Shown here piece after piece: positions 24,201 through 34,581 of a stretch of 64,000 nt of DNA. The DNA is taken from the NCBI RefSeq assembly GCF_003286085.1, contig NW_020825288.1, forward strand, positions 21,204,001 to 21,268,000, in the 5' to 3' direction. The DNA is from Drosophila persimilis (Eukaryota; Arthropoda; Insecta; Diptera; Drosophilidae). The first letter of the stretch is position 1. Each line of letters opens with the position of its first letter. The notes below the pieces were generated by a model, which made no database searches, was not told the origin of the DNA, and was given only the letters and a program-made list of their open reading frames with translations. The position numbers and the translations under genes are program-made.

Positions 24201-27200
24201 TTCCTTTCCCCAGAATTTCTGGCATTCGTTTGCCAAGTTTTGCCACCCAAAGCCCGAAACCCGAGAGCCACCCAAGCAATCTCCTTGCGCCCCCAATCCC
24301 AATCCCAATCCCATCCGGCTTGAGTGCAACTAATTTATTTGTACTTTGTGTTACACTGCGTATACGTGATGCTTCTCCTCTCGGTTCCTTTCGTTTCCTA
24401 AATAACAAAGACGAAAAATATCAACAGCAGAAGCAGCAGAAATCCGAAGACGACGGCGACACTTGTTTAAATTAAACTTTTTGACCCAAATTTATGTTTG
24501 AAGTTGATATGCACTTTCATGTCCTTGCCATTGCCTCAGGCTCTGACTTTGCCTCTGACTTGTCTTCGGCTTTGGCTTTTTGCGTAATATTCTAAAAAGC
24601 CAAACATACGTGACAGTATTTTGTAATTTTGCTATGAACTCAAATGAGTTTCCTTCGAGGGGAACAGAGCTGCTGCAGTTTTGTTTGAAATAAGAGAGGC
24701 TGCTGTGTGGGTCAGGTTCTATTTATATGTTGTGTTTGAATAACTTGGCTTAAGGATTAGCTAAAAGTAGTCGGAGATTAGGACTAAACACATATTCAAT
24801 TCAATACCGAAAGAAGTAGGTACACATTAAACTAACTTTACTTGTACAAATTTCTTAAAGAAAGATACCCTCTGTGGCATATATTTATCTGTGTTCAACT
24901 CTAAATCAATTGATGTTCTACCAATGAATATCAAAGACGAAATTGCCTCATTTCTCTGCAGGCTTCAGCATGATTTCATTATGTTTTCCATTTAACAGAC
25001 TCCCCAGCATATTTAAGAATATTTCTATCTGTTCGCTTAATTAAAGGACATGCCCAATAGGGGAGGACGGGCGAGACGGCAGGACAGAGCAGGGATAGCG
25101 TCGCAAATTGTTGAAAATGAGTTAGCCAAACAGGCCCAAGGCCAGGGAGAATGAGCACAAAGAACATGTAGAAATGAAAGCGTAAGCAGAAAAAAAATGG
25201 CCAAAAACGAAGTAAAAATCGAGAGAGAAAACCAAAATGAAAATGAGGCGAAAAGAGGACACGATGCTATATATATGTACTGTATTCATATACATATGTA
25301 TAAATGAATGGCTACATATGTATATATATGTATATGCCTGTTCAGTGGACAACTATGCACTGGACGTGGCATGCCACAGGCCACCTCTCCCCGAGTCCGG
25401 TGGCGCTTCTCGCCTGGGGTCCAGGCGGCGCGTGCTAATTATGATGAAAGATTTCTACATCTTTTTGCGTTAATCCATTTGGAAAATTAGAAATGAAAAT
25501 TTAATGAAATTTCCACAAACTTTAACAGCAAAAAAAAAAACGGAATTCTCCATACGGTTTTTCCAAACAAAAGACCAAGTCTTTCCAAGGATATCGATTT
25601 GCCCCCATGCTATTGACAGTGGTGCCCTGCGGGCCAAAGGTCTTCTTGCTTTGAAGTTAAATTTTTGGTGTTTACAGCGCTCCTCCGTTAATAATTTATA
25701 ACCTCATCAGTCATTCGGCTTATGCAGTAAATTCTACCAAAATGAACATTAATTTCTGCCAACAGTTGGCAATTAACGCTTCCTCTGTTTACCCATCCTG
25801 ACCAACTTTTTATATCCAGTAAAATGTTGACTTCACGGGTGTATTGAATTTTGGGGAAAGCATGGAAGAGCCAGAAGGAAGGCTCATGGATTTGGGATTT
25901 GTTAAAGAACCTGTGGAATCCACAGCGGATCTTAGCTGTAGATATAGGCTGTGGCATGATTGTATACACAGATATTATCCACCAATGCGATTCCTTAGAT
26001 TGACAGATAGCTCTCCACTTCCAGGGTATTTTCCCGTTGCAATATCACTGCTAAGTTTTTTTTCCACCAACTTCTTTCTGCTGCTTCATAACACGTTTTT
26101 AATTACCCATTCTTGGGGCAAGGACAATGGCAGGAAAGGAAGGTCCTGGCAATGGCATGACAGCCCCACTCAGCAAAAGCAATAGAGGAGTACGACTTGA
26201 AAACAATTAAAAATGTCGTAATTGTCGCATTAATGTTTTTCTGATCACATTATGTCCTCAGTTCCATCCTTCCGTTGCGTTCTTGGAAAACAGCCAACGA
26301 TAGAACCCTAGGATAGGAACAGAGCACACAGCAAGGACCCACAGCACGCACAGCAATTGGAGCGCAATAAAATGACTAAAAATACGAATTAAAATTGTGC
26401 AGTCGACAACGTAGGCCCAACAAAATGGGATTTAACTGTCAAAAATCATGCAAACTTTCACGAAATTCATTTGGCTATCATCCTATCACGCCCTTACGCT
26501 CCCTTAAATTATAAAAAAAAAGAACACAACAAAAAAAATTTTGGCTCCAACAGCCGGCCAGCATTCAATTTGAACGTGTTCCCGTGGCCATAAAACATTG
26601 CCGGGGCCTGTAGTTAATGGCCTATCGGGAGGGTCCTTCCTAGCTGGACTAGCTTTGAATCATTAAACGCACTTGTGGCAGCCATCTGTATATGTAGGAT
26701 ACGGGGTAGGATGGGGATCCCACCCATATTTGGTGGCCAGTGGTCGTCCGACCAGAGCAGGGATGGACTAATGGTTTTCAAGATGAGTAAAAAGTTGAAT
26801 TTTTATAGTTTTCGACGGGGATTTATTGATCTCTGGCATAATTTTCCTCATCTTTGCACTGTTTCTTCCTTCATGTTTAACAAAACTTCCTTTAGTTGGT
26901 AATTTCTCACAGGAAAAGGAGGGATGGGATGGGATGGAAATGGTCTCAAGCATAATAAACATATTTCAATCTTAATGAAAATTGTTTCACTTTTTCCGGG
27001 GCGTCCAATAAACAACATTTGCGAGAGTTGTTGGTATCTGCGTGTGGGTTGTGCAGTTAATGTAATTACCGCAACATTTTTCTTCTCTACTCACACACAC
27101 ACACACACACACACACATATCGCAGTGGAGATGTACTCCTTCTTTCCCCAAAAGGATACGGGGACAAGAAGCCGTTACTAACAGACACTCCGTGAACGAC

Positions 27201-28691
27201 TCTCGGACTCTCGGACTCTCGGACTCTCGTTCAATTGCCAAGATGGACTTATCAAGCACCAGGACCCCGAACCGACCCCACATGTCAGTCAGTCAGCCAG
27301 CCCATGTGCCTGCTCGTTCTCCCTCCCATTCTTACGTATTTCTCATTAAAATTGAGCAACCATTATTACAGGAACGTGCCTGGGTGCCTGCCTTGGCCGC
27401 TGACCCGGGGTATATAATTTATACGGCAACCAACTCCTTTTGATCCCCAGCTTCTGTGTGCCAGAGGACAAGGACCTCCTTTAATTGTGACTCTTCTCTG
27501 TTGGCCGGCTGCTTTATTTATTTAGCATTTTAACCATTTCATGAACTGCAATCGCATTTCCTTGCCAGCTCTTAATAATTTCATTTCATTTTTGCCCCCA
27601 TTTCTCTTTCTTTGTGTTGCTGCTTTTCCTTTTCTTTTGGCCACAAAAATATTTATACTGGCTAAATGAAAATTGCTGTCAGTTGATAATGAAAATGGAA
27701 ATTATGTTGTCCAACTACTTGTCGTATAACTGTAGGCAATTATGGTGAAGTGCTCTCGCAGGACCCCAGCGAGTACTTCTAATCTGAGGAGATTTAAACA
27801 AGATCGTAAAACATTTGACACATTCATTGCCAACGCGACTTTTGACGACTACTTACAATTCTGCAAATATTTTCCACATGGGAAACAAACATTTTTCCCT
27901 CATTGTTTGATTTGGCAAAAAGGAAGAGCGAATGCCTCAATTGAACGCCTACATCACAAGTGACGTGTCTGCATTGAATGCCATTTGGTTCGAATTTTTA
28001 TAAATCATTGCCAGTCTCAATGGCTTTTTTGTCTGCCACTGGGGTAGCGTAGCGTGGACTCCGGTGTAGACCGGAAAACCCGGAACCAAGGACCGTGCTC
28101 CGGCAGCCACAAAACACATTCATCAAATCCGCAGAGTCATTCATCATGGGTAATATATTTGACATTGTCAGTGATGGATAAATACTACGCAGAGAGTCGC
28201 ACACAAACATACACACATCCCCGGCTACTGCCAAAAAGCAATGGCATTGGTAACAAAACAAACAAAAGGCCAAAATCAGGAACGACAGGATAAGAGATAT
28301 TATAGAACATATGGGTATGGGTATGGGTGTGGGGGAGGCGGAGCCTGTCTTCTGTCGTCTGCATGTTAAATTTGCAAAATTCTCTACATTTCGATGCATG
28401 AAAATTGCGTTTAAATATTCGCTTCCATTTGTTTCGGCCATGCCTTTCGCTCGGGCTCTTGGTCGAGCTCTCAGGTGTTTCCATCTGCAATCCAATTTGG
28501 GAAAGTCGGATTTCCTCTCCAGGACTATAATCTCAAATAATACTTATTTTCATACATAACAATTTAATATATTAGTTTAGAGAGTAGGAGAACGACCAGG
28601 CATACATATTTTTATACATGGCCAAAATAATAATATTTACATGAAATTTGTCAGCTGTAATCGGCACTTTTCAATCATCAGAAGCACTGTA
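18296..28691. other. Gene-poor stretch, non-coding as far as seen
   Basis: No open frame shows family resemblance or splice-consistent structure. It contains a (CA)n microsatellite at 27092-27118, four ACTCTCGG units near 27198-27226 and short GCA runs near 19147-19160. Many CAAATTTGC-like and homopolymer-flanked words look like ordinary fly intergenic DNA; regulatory elements cannot be told apart by eye. Confidence 0.5.
27092..27118. repeat. (CA)n microsatellite
   Basis: An uninterrupted run of about 13 CA units in intergenic sequence. Confidence 0.95.
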
Positions 28692-29023
28692 TTACCGCTT
28701 TCCTGCTTGTTGATTACATTCTGTTGATGTGGTAAAAATTGGTGTTATAAATTGAATTGAATATTTAATTATTACTTGCCTTTCATTTTCGTGATCGCAA
28801 GCGTTTTGCATTCAGGCGTTCTGCAAGCTGAAAAGTATACAATTACCTAATTACCTAATTACCTGTCCAGATCGACACATAGTTTATATGGCAGCCTTAG
28901 GAAATGTAAAATATATTAGCGAAACCACAAAGTCAAAGCAATACGACGCAGCTTACCCAAATCTTTGGAGAATGCTACCAGAGCAAGGGTTGAAAAAATG
29001 AATAAAAGATGTATCGACCACAT
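28692..29023 (-). CDS. Small secreted four-cysteine peptide, cluster copy E (58 aa, four exons)
   Basis: Exons 29023-28957 (67 nt), 28895-28863 (33), 28827-28780 (48) and 28720-28692 (29) join with all introns in phase 1. Exon 1 encodes a signal peptide (MWSIHLLFIFSTLALVAFS). The mature part has C-x10-C-x4-C-x10-C (first segment CHINYVSIWTAC, then RTPEC), followed by a short basic end. Exons 2 and 3 have exactly the lengths found in the sister copies at 29540-29904 and 30302-30665. Intron 3 begins with GC (AAAG/GCAAGT). Intron 2 is only 35 bp and starts with GTAATTAG, repeated two to three times, which is shorter than is usual for flies; without its removal the frame stops at once. The gene is therefore either spliced through an unusually small intron or recently disabled. 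I do not recognise the family; a secreted peptide of the male tract or an immune peptide is conceivable. Confidence 0.6.
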
Positions 29024-29254
29024 GATGTAACGTTTCAGAATATACTGAGATACAGAGGCCCGCTATGCCAATCACTTGTAATAGCCCCATAAAATCGTAT
29101 TAGATATACATTCGTATATGTGACACACTGAACGACAGAAACTAATAATTAGGATGGAATTCAGCGAACAATACTGGTCAAGGGAATGCGGTTTTACTTC
29201 AGAGGTCATGCAAAAATTGAGATAACTGAAACGGCGCCGAAACGGCATAGAAGA

Positions 29255-29382
29255 AGGGGTCTAGTGCGAGCCAATTTGTATTATGAAAACGATATCCTTT
29301 ATGATGTAACGTTTCAGGAGATAAAGAATTTTCATCTGTAATGCGCCAATCATTTGTAATAACCCTTTCAAATGGGACTTGA
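29255..29382 (-). pseudogene. Relic of a cluster peptide gene, copy D (promoter and exon 1 only)
   Basis: The 5' flank (complement of GCCAATCATTTGTAATAACC, 29345-29364) and the leader AACGTTACATC match copy E closely. The start codon position (29302-29300) reads ATA instead of ATG. The following codons keep a hydrophobic start (KDIVFII) and then reach a stop. No exons 2-4 were found downstream. Confidence 0.6.
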
Positions 29383-29464
29383 TAAACATATGGAACCAAA
29401 TTATATTCAAAATATTTTCAATGAATCTGTAATCTATTATACAATTTCAATCCGCTCAATATGG

Positions 29465-29470
29465 TTTATT
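29465..29470 (-). terminator. Poly(A) signal of peptide copy C
   Basis: AATAAA on the - strand, about 70 bp downstream of the TAA at 29540. Confidence 0.5.
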
Positions 29471-29539
29471 CGTTGTCAAAATTGCATTGTAATGATACTA
29501 CCACCAGTTCTAATTCAATAATAACCTAAAATCTCAACG

Positions 29540-29904
29540 TTATTGTCGCCCCCATAGACCCTTTGGATTGCAAGCTAAAATGCCGTAAAATAATCATAAT
29601 TATAAATAAACTTAACACGTCTTAATAGTCACCTCTATAGGCCTCGAGTGCCGCGTCATGGCACTGAGCCGTACTGCATTCTGAAAAGCAAAAAGTACAG
29701 TATCGGAATACTATTTCTTTTATTATAGTTACTTGTCCAACCAGCCACAAAGAAAGCAGCGCAATCTTTGGAAGTGAAAAGAAATATTTGTAAAAATAAC
29801 CAATTATATCAAATTGTACATTTCATACTGAGAGTAGGAGTAGCAGTAGTAGATCCACACATTCCCAAAACCAGAGCTAGCAGTATGAATACGGTCAACC
29901 TCAT
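29540..29904 (-). CDS. Small secreted four-cysteine peptide, cluster copy C (63 aa, four exons)
   Basis: Exons 29904-29829 (76 nt), 29765-29733 (33), 29680-29633 (48) and 29574-29540 (35) have canonical GT-AG introns of 63, 52 and 58 bp, all in phase 1. Exon 1 gives a signal peptide MRLTVFILLALVLGMCGSTTA. The mature peptide has the framework C-x10-C-x4-C-x10-C, with CAAFFVAGWTKC and CHDAALEAYRAC as the two flanking segments. The C-terminus is NPKGLWGRQ. A poly(A) signal AATAAA lies about 70 bp after the stop (complement of 29465-29470). Agreement with copies A and E in exon length, phase and cysteine spacing, with otherwise different residues, is strong evidence for coding function. The symmetric spacing would suit a two-helix hairpin held by two disulfides (inference). 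Confidence 0.8.
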
Positions 29905-29960
29905 GATGTTACGTTTCAATATATACTGATAATGCAATTCAGCTGTAATGTAACTTTCAT

Positions 29961-29996
29961 GGATCATTTGTAATAAGCCTTTCAAATGTGATTAGA
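29961..29996 (-). promoter_or_regulatory. Conserved 5' element of peptide copy C
   Basis: The - strand word TCTAATCACATTTGAAA (29996-29980) is identical in 17 of 17 bases to the element upstream of copy A. It is followed by TTATTACAAATGATCC, which is shared with copies D and E. It lies about 75 bp before the start codon. Confidence 0.6.
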
Positions 29997-30007
29997 CACT
30001 AGAGACC

Positions 30008-30270
30008 CATGCACCGACAAGACAGTCTCGGCATTCCGCCGTCTTGCAACAAATTTTGGTTCAGATTGAAAATATAAAATTTCTCATATTTACTTGGCCA
30101 ACAAAAACTGTAAGTTAGTTTTTTTATTCTTTAAAAAGAGGAATAACTTGACTTTATTCCTATTTATATTTCTATTGATCATAATCAGAGAAGTGGTGGT
30201 AGACAACAATACGACTATAGTAATAATATAATCCAATCATATTTAAGAACCATTACAAATGGAATTAGAT
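30008..30270 (-). pseudogene. Relic of a cluster peptide gene, copy B
   Basis: In the expected order on the - strand I see four remnants. The first is the 5' element TCTAATTCCATTTG (30269-30256). The second is an exon-1-like CGTATTGTTG near 30215-30200. The third is an exon-2-like segment, TTACAG then TTTTTGTTGGCCAAG. The last is an exon-3-like frame CKTAECRDCLVGAW ending just before the copy C promoter. The start codon, splice sites and last exon are gone. Confidence 0.5.
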
Positions 30271-30301
30271 GTATGATATTAGTTGGTTATTTAGATGGGT
30301 A

Positions 30302-30665
30302 TTAGTCATAGTTAGTAGATTCAATCTTTACTTCTCCATTCGGATCACATTCTGAAAATCGTTAAATGTAATAATTATATTTCTGTAAATTGATGTACTT
30401 GCCTTTAAAATCCGCTATGGCTTCCGTTTTGCATTTTCCCGTTTTGCAATCTGAAAAGCAGGAAATATTATCATAAAAGGTCGATAGATCAATCGTTAGT
30501 TACCATTCCAAGATTCCTCAAACGTAGTGGCGCAAGCTATAGAAATGGAAAAAAATGTTAGCAACACAACAAATTTAATTCATTCTTTATACCTTCCTCC
30601 TCGGGAGTTTTATGGCAACTCACTCGCAGAACGAGGGCCAACAATACGAATAGGATCGACCTCAT
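30302..30665 (-). CDS. Small secreted four-cysteine peptide, cluster copy A (67 aa, four exons)
   Basis: Exons 30665-30593 (73 nt), 30536-30504 (33), 30450-30403 (48) and 30351-30302 (50) have introns of 56, 53 and 51 bp, all in phase 1. Introns 1 and 2 are GT-AG. Intron 3 starts GC (AAAG/GCAAGT), a recognised minor donor class. Exon 1 encodes a signal peptide MRSILFVLLALVLRVSCHK. The mature part has C-x10-C-x4-C-x10-C (CATTFEESWNDC, then KTGKC and KTEAIADFKEC) and an acidic tail ending STNYD. It has one more cysteine near the signal-peptide cleavage zone. The family is not recognised. It is the 5'-most member of a head-to-tail - strand array. Confidence 0.8.
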
Positions 30666-30731
30666 GATGCTTCGTCTCAGCATGAACTAAGCTTTTATTT
30701 GCCGCATTCATGGATCTGCTCCTCTAAACCG

Positions 30732-30748
30732 TTTCAAATGTGATTAGA
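30732..30748 (-). promoter_or_regulatory. Conserved 5' element of peptide copy A
   Basis: TCTAATCACATTTGAAA on the - strand lies about 67 bp upstream of the ATG at 30665. It is identical to the copy C element at 29980-29996. A related form is found before copies B, D and E, so it may be a shared expression signal or merely inherited with the duplication. Confidence 0.55.
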
Positions 30749-33700
30749 TATATGATATTATATGGGGTAAAATACCATTGCAATTAGTTTAGGAACTCCA
30801 GTAGTGAGTCCCTAGCTTGACCAGCTGGAGACAGGTCCTTTGCCGGCTGCTGCTTCATTTCAATTTCCGGAATTTTTAGCCCTCACATTGCGATAAGTTG
30901 GCAAGACCAGGACCAGGGAGAGCCAAAAGTTGCGCAGAGTGAGAAAAACTTTGGGAATAGCTTGTGTCATGGGAAAGCGTACGATATAAAGAAATCTAAG
31001 AAAGTGGGCAAAGTGTTTTTGTGCTTTTCGAAGGCAACTAAGCGCGAAAAGTTTCCCTTTCTCCCACTCTCTATATATATGGCAAGGACAACAACAACGC
31101 CAACGAAGACGACGATGTTGGAGCTCTAAATAAAATAAATTCGATTCGCATTTGGCTGAAGATGGCGAAAAAGCCGCCAACGGGCCTCCTCCTCTCCTAC
31201 TCCACCCGCGACTCTCGCCCTTGGCAATCATCGCTGTGCAGATTTTTTGTTTGCCGCTCGCCGGGCCCCAACTTTTCTCTGTCTTTTTTTGCCCGTTTTG
31301 CGTTTCGCGACGCGCTGCCACATTAATTTCACTTCTTATAAATCTCACTAGCTGTCCCCCAGTTGCCCACCCATCGACCCATCCACTGTGGAATCCAACT
31401 TAAAGTTACGTTGGGCTGACGCTGGCCCTTAAAGTCACAAGTTGTTTGAACCATAATTCATTTCCTTATCGGGTTCCATTCAATGCAAACACACACACCC
31501 TCACATTTCTTTTGTTTGCCATCTTTTCAATTAGTGTCAATATTTTAATCGCTTTCGATTAATTTCAATTTGCTCGGCTATTTTTCAACAAAAACACTGA
31601 AAATTGCTTGCATTCGCTAGCAAATATTGACAGACTTGTAATTTTACCTAAACGATGGGCCAGGCCCAGAGCGTAGCCCTGGCCCTGGCCCTGGCATAGA
31701 AGAAATCTGATTGCCCTACAGCCATATGGAGTAGGGTATATGTCCAGAGTTTAGGTAGATCCCAAAAAACGACACCTGGAATAAAATAAATTGCCTAATG
31801 TGCACATATGGATATGCATATTCCATAGATAAATTTCTATTGCCTAGTTAGGGGGGAAAAAAGCGTGAAGTCTGCCCGAATTGCTCTTTGTTTGAATACT
31901 TCTAGTTGAGTGCATTGTCTCAGGGAAGGGTATAGAAATGATAACAGATGATTGCTGATTGCTTAGGAAACTTGAAATAGATTCAATTTACATATATTGA
32001 ATATATATTAAATATATTATATACTTCAGAACTTAAGTGTTGGCTCTTTGACTCATAGCGTAGTTTGTGGACAGGCTAAAAACACTAATTTATCATTGTA
32101 TCTTTTTTGCAAATTTTCCGTAAATTCTTTACATGTTCATATTTGAATACACACTGAATTGGCAACTAATTTAAATTCATTCACATGGAATTGTTTTTTG
32201 TGTGTATTTTGCGGGTCGATCCACTTCAATTGTAACAGCAAAATTATGCTAAAAAAGGTTTTGGTTTTTATAAATAAAATAAAATTCAGGTACAAAAAAA
32301 TTAGGAAACAATATTTACAGGTTTTCATGGTTGTAAAGGCTTTTTGAGGTCCATAAAAAGTTGCCTGTCTAATGTACAGGACGAATTGACATGTTTAATG
32401 TTTGGTGGGGAGAGGTCGGGGACGCGGCAATAAAAGCCATATAATGGCATTTGGCAGTAGGAAAATATTGAGCAATAAAAGTCGCACAAAAACCTAATGA
32501 AAACAAACAAAACTATAAATTCGCCAGCATAAAACTCCACGATTGGCAAAGCATTTAACACAAAACAAATAAACATTTAAGTTTTATTTATACGAGAGAG
32601 AGTTGCTTTGCCCCTCACATTTCTCTGCCACATTCTCCGCTTAATCATGTTAAAAGCCAAATGCTGTGCGAACAAGTTCGTGGCAATGAAACAACTGTTT
32701 CGTATATCTGTGGATGTGGATGCGAAATTGGAGCTGAGTAAATTGCATTTGACATTGCGTTTGAGTCTGAAATGGATGGAAGCCGGGGAATGACAAGTCA
32801 AAGTCGCTCGTATCAACCGGAAAAAAGCAACGAAAGCATTTTGAACAACAAATAAGAATGCATTTTCAATATTACGACTAAAAGGTACCCTCTACAAGGG
32901 AACAATCTAACAAAATCTTTATCGATGAATAGAAAACGCTTCATTATTTCCACGAATACCCATCTACTCCTCTTGTACCGGGTAGAATAAACTTAGCCCA
33001 CATCTGTTTCTCTTTCTTTTTTGAATTTATTTGGGTTATAGCTGTTGTGGTCGTTGTGGATTGACTTGTGGTCGGAGAATATGTACGATATACTCACACA
33101 TGTGGGTCAGTCGGGCGATTGTTTGGTCTGTCAAAATGACAGAATATATTCTGCCCCTCATATCACATAGCGTATGTTGGGTGAATAAAAAGAAAATAAC
33201 TGGAAATACATTTGACTGTCAGTGGGGATAATTGTAGTCATAATATTCTAAAATCTTCACCCCCTGTCTTCCACGACTGACATCCTAAGCTATAAGTGCT
33301 TTATTCGAGCTGGAATTGCTAATTTGCGTCAAGTATTCAATTACTTGTATTTGGCTTAAAGAATATGCTTTAGGCCGTCCTTTGCCCGTCCTTCAAATAT
33401 TGCTTAGCCATTTGTCAGAGACCCAAATCAAAGAAGAGCTCTTCCCCCATCCATATATCAGGCCGGGCTACCTCAACTATTAGGCTTAAACGGTTGTTTG
33501 TGGTCTCAGCGACCGTAATTATAAGTTAAGCTGCTATTAATTATGGCGCCTAATAGAGAGAGGAGTAGTAGGTGGCTACACAGCCCATATGCTTAACCTC
33601 AATGTCGGCATCATGGCCCACACCTATACTATACGTATACTCGTACATATTGGCTCATCCATAAGCAGTGCAGTGCATATATCAGGCATCCCAGCCGCCC

Positions 33701-33854
33701 AATAGTCTAATCGCTTCGGCGGGCAAAAGTCGCTTTTCGGGTGCGCGCAACCCCAAAACGAACCCTTAATTAATTTGCGAGTTCGGTATCAAATTTTCAC
33801 AAGTGTGTGAGGGGGTGCCACGTGGTGTGCGTGGTTGTTGGGAGAACTTTGGCG
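30749..33854. other. Intergenic, no gene seen
   Basis: AT-rich sequence with ordinary simple repeats. Open frames here (for example near 30860-31400) lie in compositionally biased DNA without splice or homology support. Confidence 0.5.
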
Positions 33855-33859
33855 CTAAT

Positions 33860-34330
33860 TAGCAATAAATTTGATATTTGAAAAGGAACTGATTGAGCCG
33901 ACAGAGCTCCTCCTCTGTTCGTGGATTATGATATATTGCTGCTGCTGATATATGTACATACATATATCACTTAATGCTAAGAAACAATAAATTGTTTCTG
34001 AGTACCTGTTTTGGCAATCGAAATATTTTAAATTGAATACCCAACAATACATTAACTGCATCCACTTTATCGGTACCACTGCAATTAACATCCTAGAGGA
34101 TACATTGGCCGTGATTACGTTATATGCCATAAATTCGTCACCATCGCTGTAAAAGCTCGCGTGTCACTCCAAGTCTGTAAAGTTCCATTTCCATCCAGGA
34201 CAGGATGGGGATTCAATGGGCTCACACCTTAACCGATGACGCCTCCAGCAATCCGATCAGCAATGCAGCCAAGCACCAGGGGGCCGCGGATGACATAGTG
34301 CGATCCGCCTCGTCACTTTTTCCGACTTTG
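33860..34330 (-). pseudogene. Broken fourth copy of the DRATG/DRVTG protein family
   Basis: Read on the - strand from about 34305, the frame gives IRGPLVLGCIADRIAGGVIG, then an in-frame TAA (34231-34229) where the intact copy has Tyr, then PHPVLDGNG and a tail that needs a frameshift to go on. The intact neighbour at 34582 reads IQGPLVIGCVVDRATGLIVG and PHPVVNQNG at the same places. The 3' flank (ATATTTGAAAAGG...GATTGAGCCGA, near 33870-33900) matches the flank of the 34582 gene (34500-34525), so gene and flank were duplicated in tandem. The upstream half is missing or unrecognisable. Confidence 0.7.
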
Positions 34331-34535
34331 ATCTTTAATAAACAATTAAATTGTATTTTAATGGATTCGATTTTCAGTCACATAGCGACTTTATTCCTGC
34401 TAATCTATTCCACTAATCTCACTGAGAATGAGCACCATCTTATAGATGGCTTTGAATTGTTAGGCAACCTAGGCTTATTAGACTAATTAGAAATAAATTA
34501 GATATTTGAAAAGCCGATTGAGCCGATTTTGACAA

Positions 34536-34541
34536 TTTATT
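34536..34541 (-). terminator. Poly(A) signal of the 34582 gene
   Basis: AATAAA on the - strand within TAATGCAATAAATTGTC, the same context as after the 17651 gene. Confidence 0.6.
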
Positions 34542-34581
34542 GCATTAAATACAACATCATTATATTAATTATCAAGTTTGA

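Noticed and set aside
29199-29399. 66-aa open frame across peptide relic D
   Set aside because: It is in another frame from the peptide and has no signal peptide or cysteines; the homologous sequence shows a dead exon 1.
32137-32347. AT-rich open frames with hydrophobic residues on both strands
   Set aside because: Composition alone explains them; there is no homology or splice signal.
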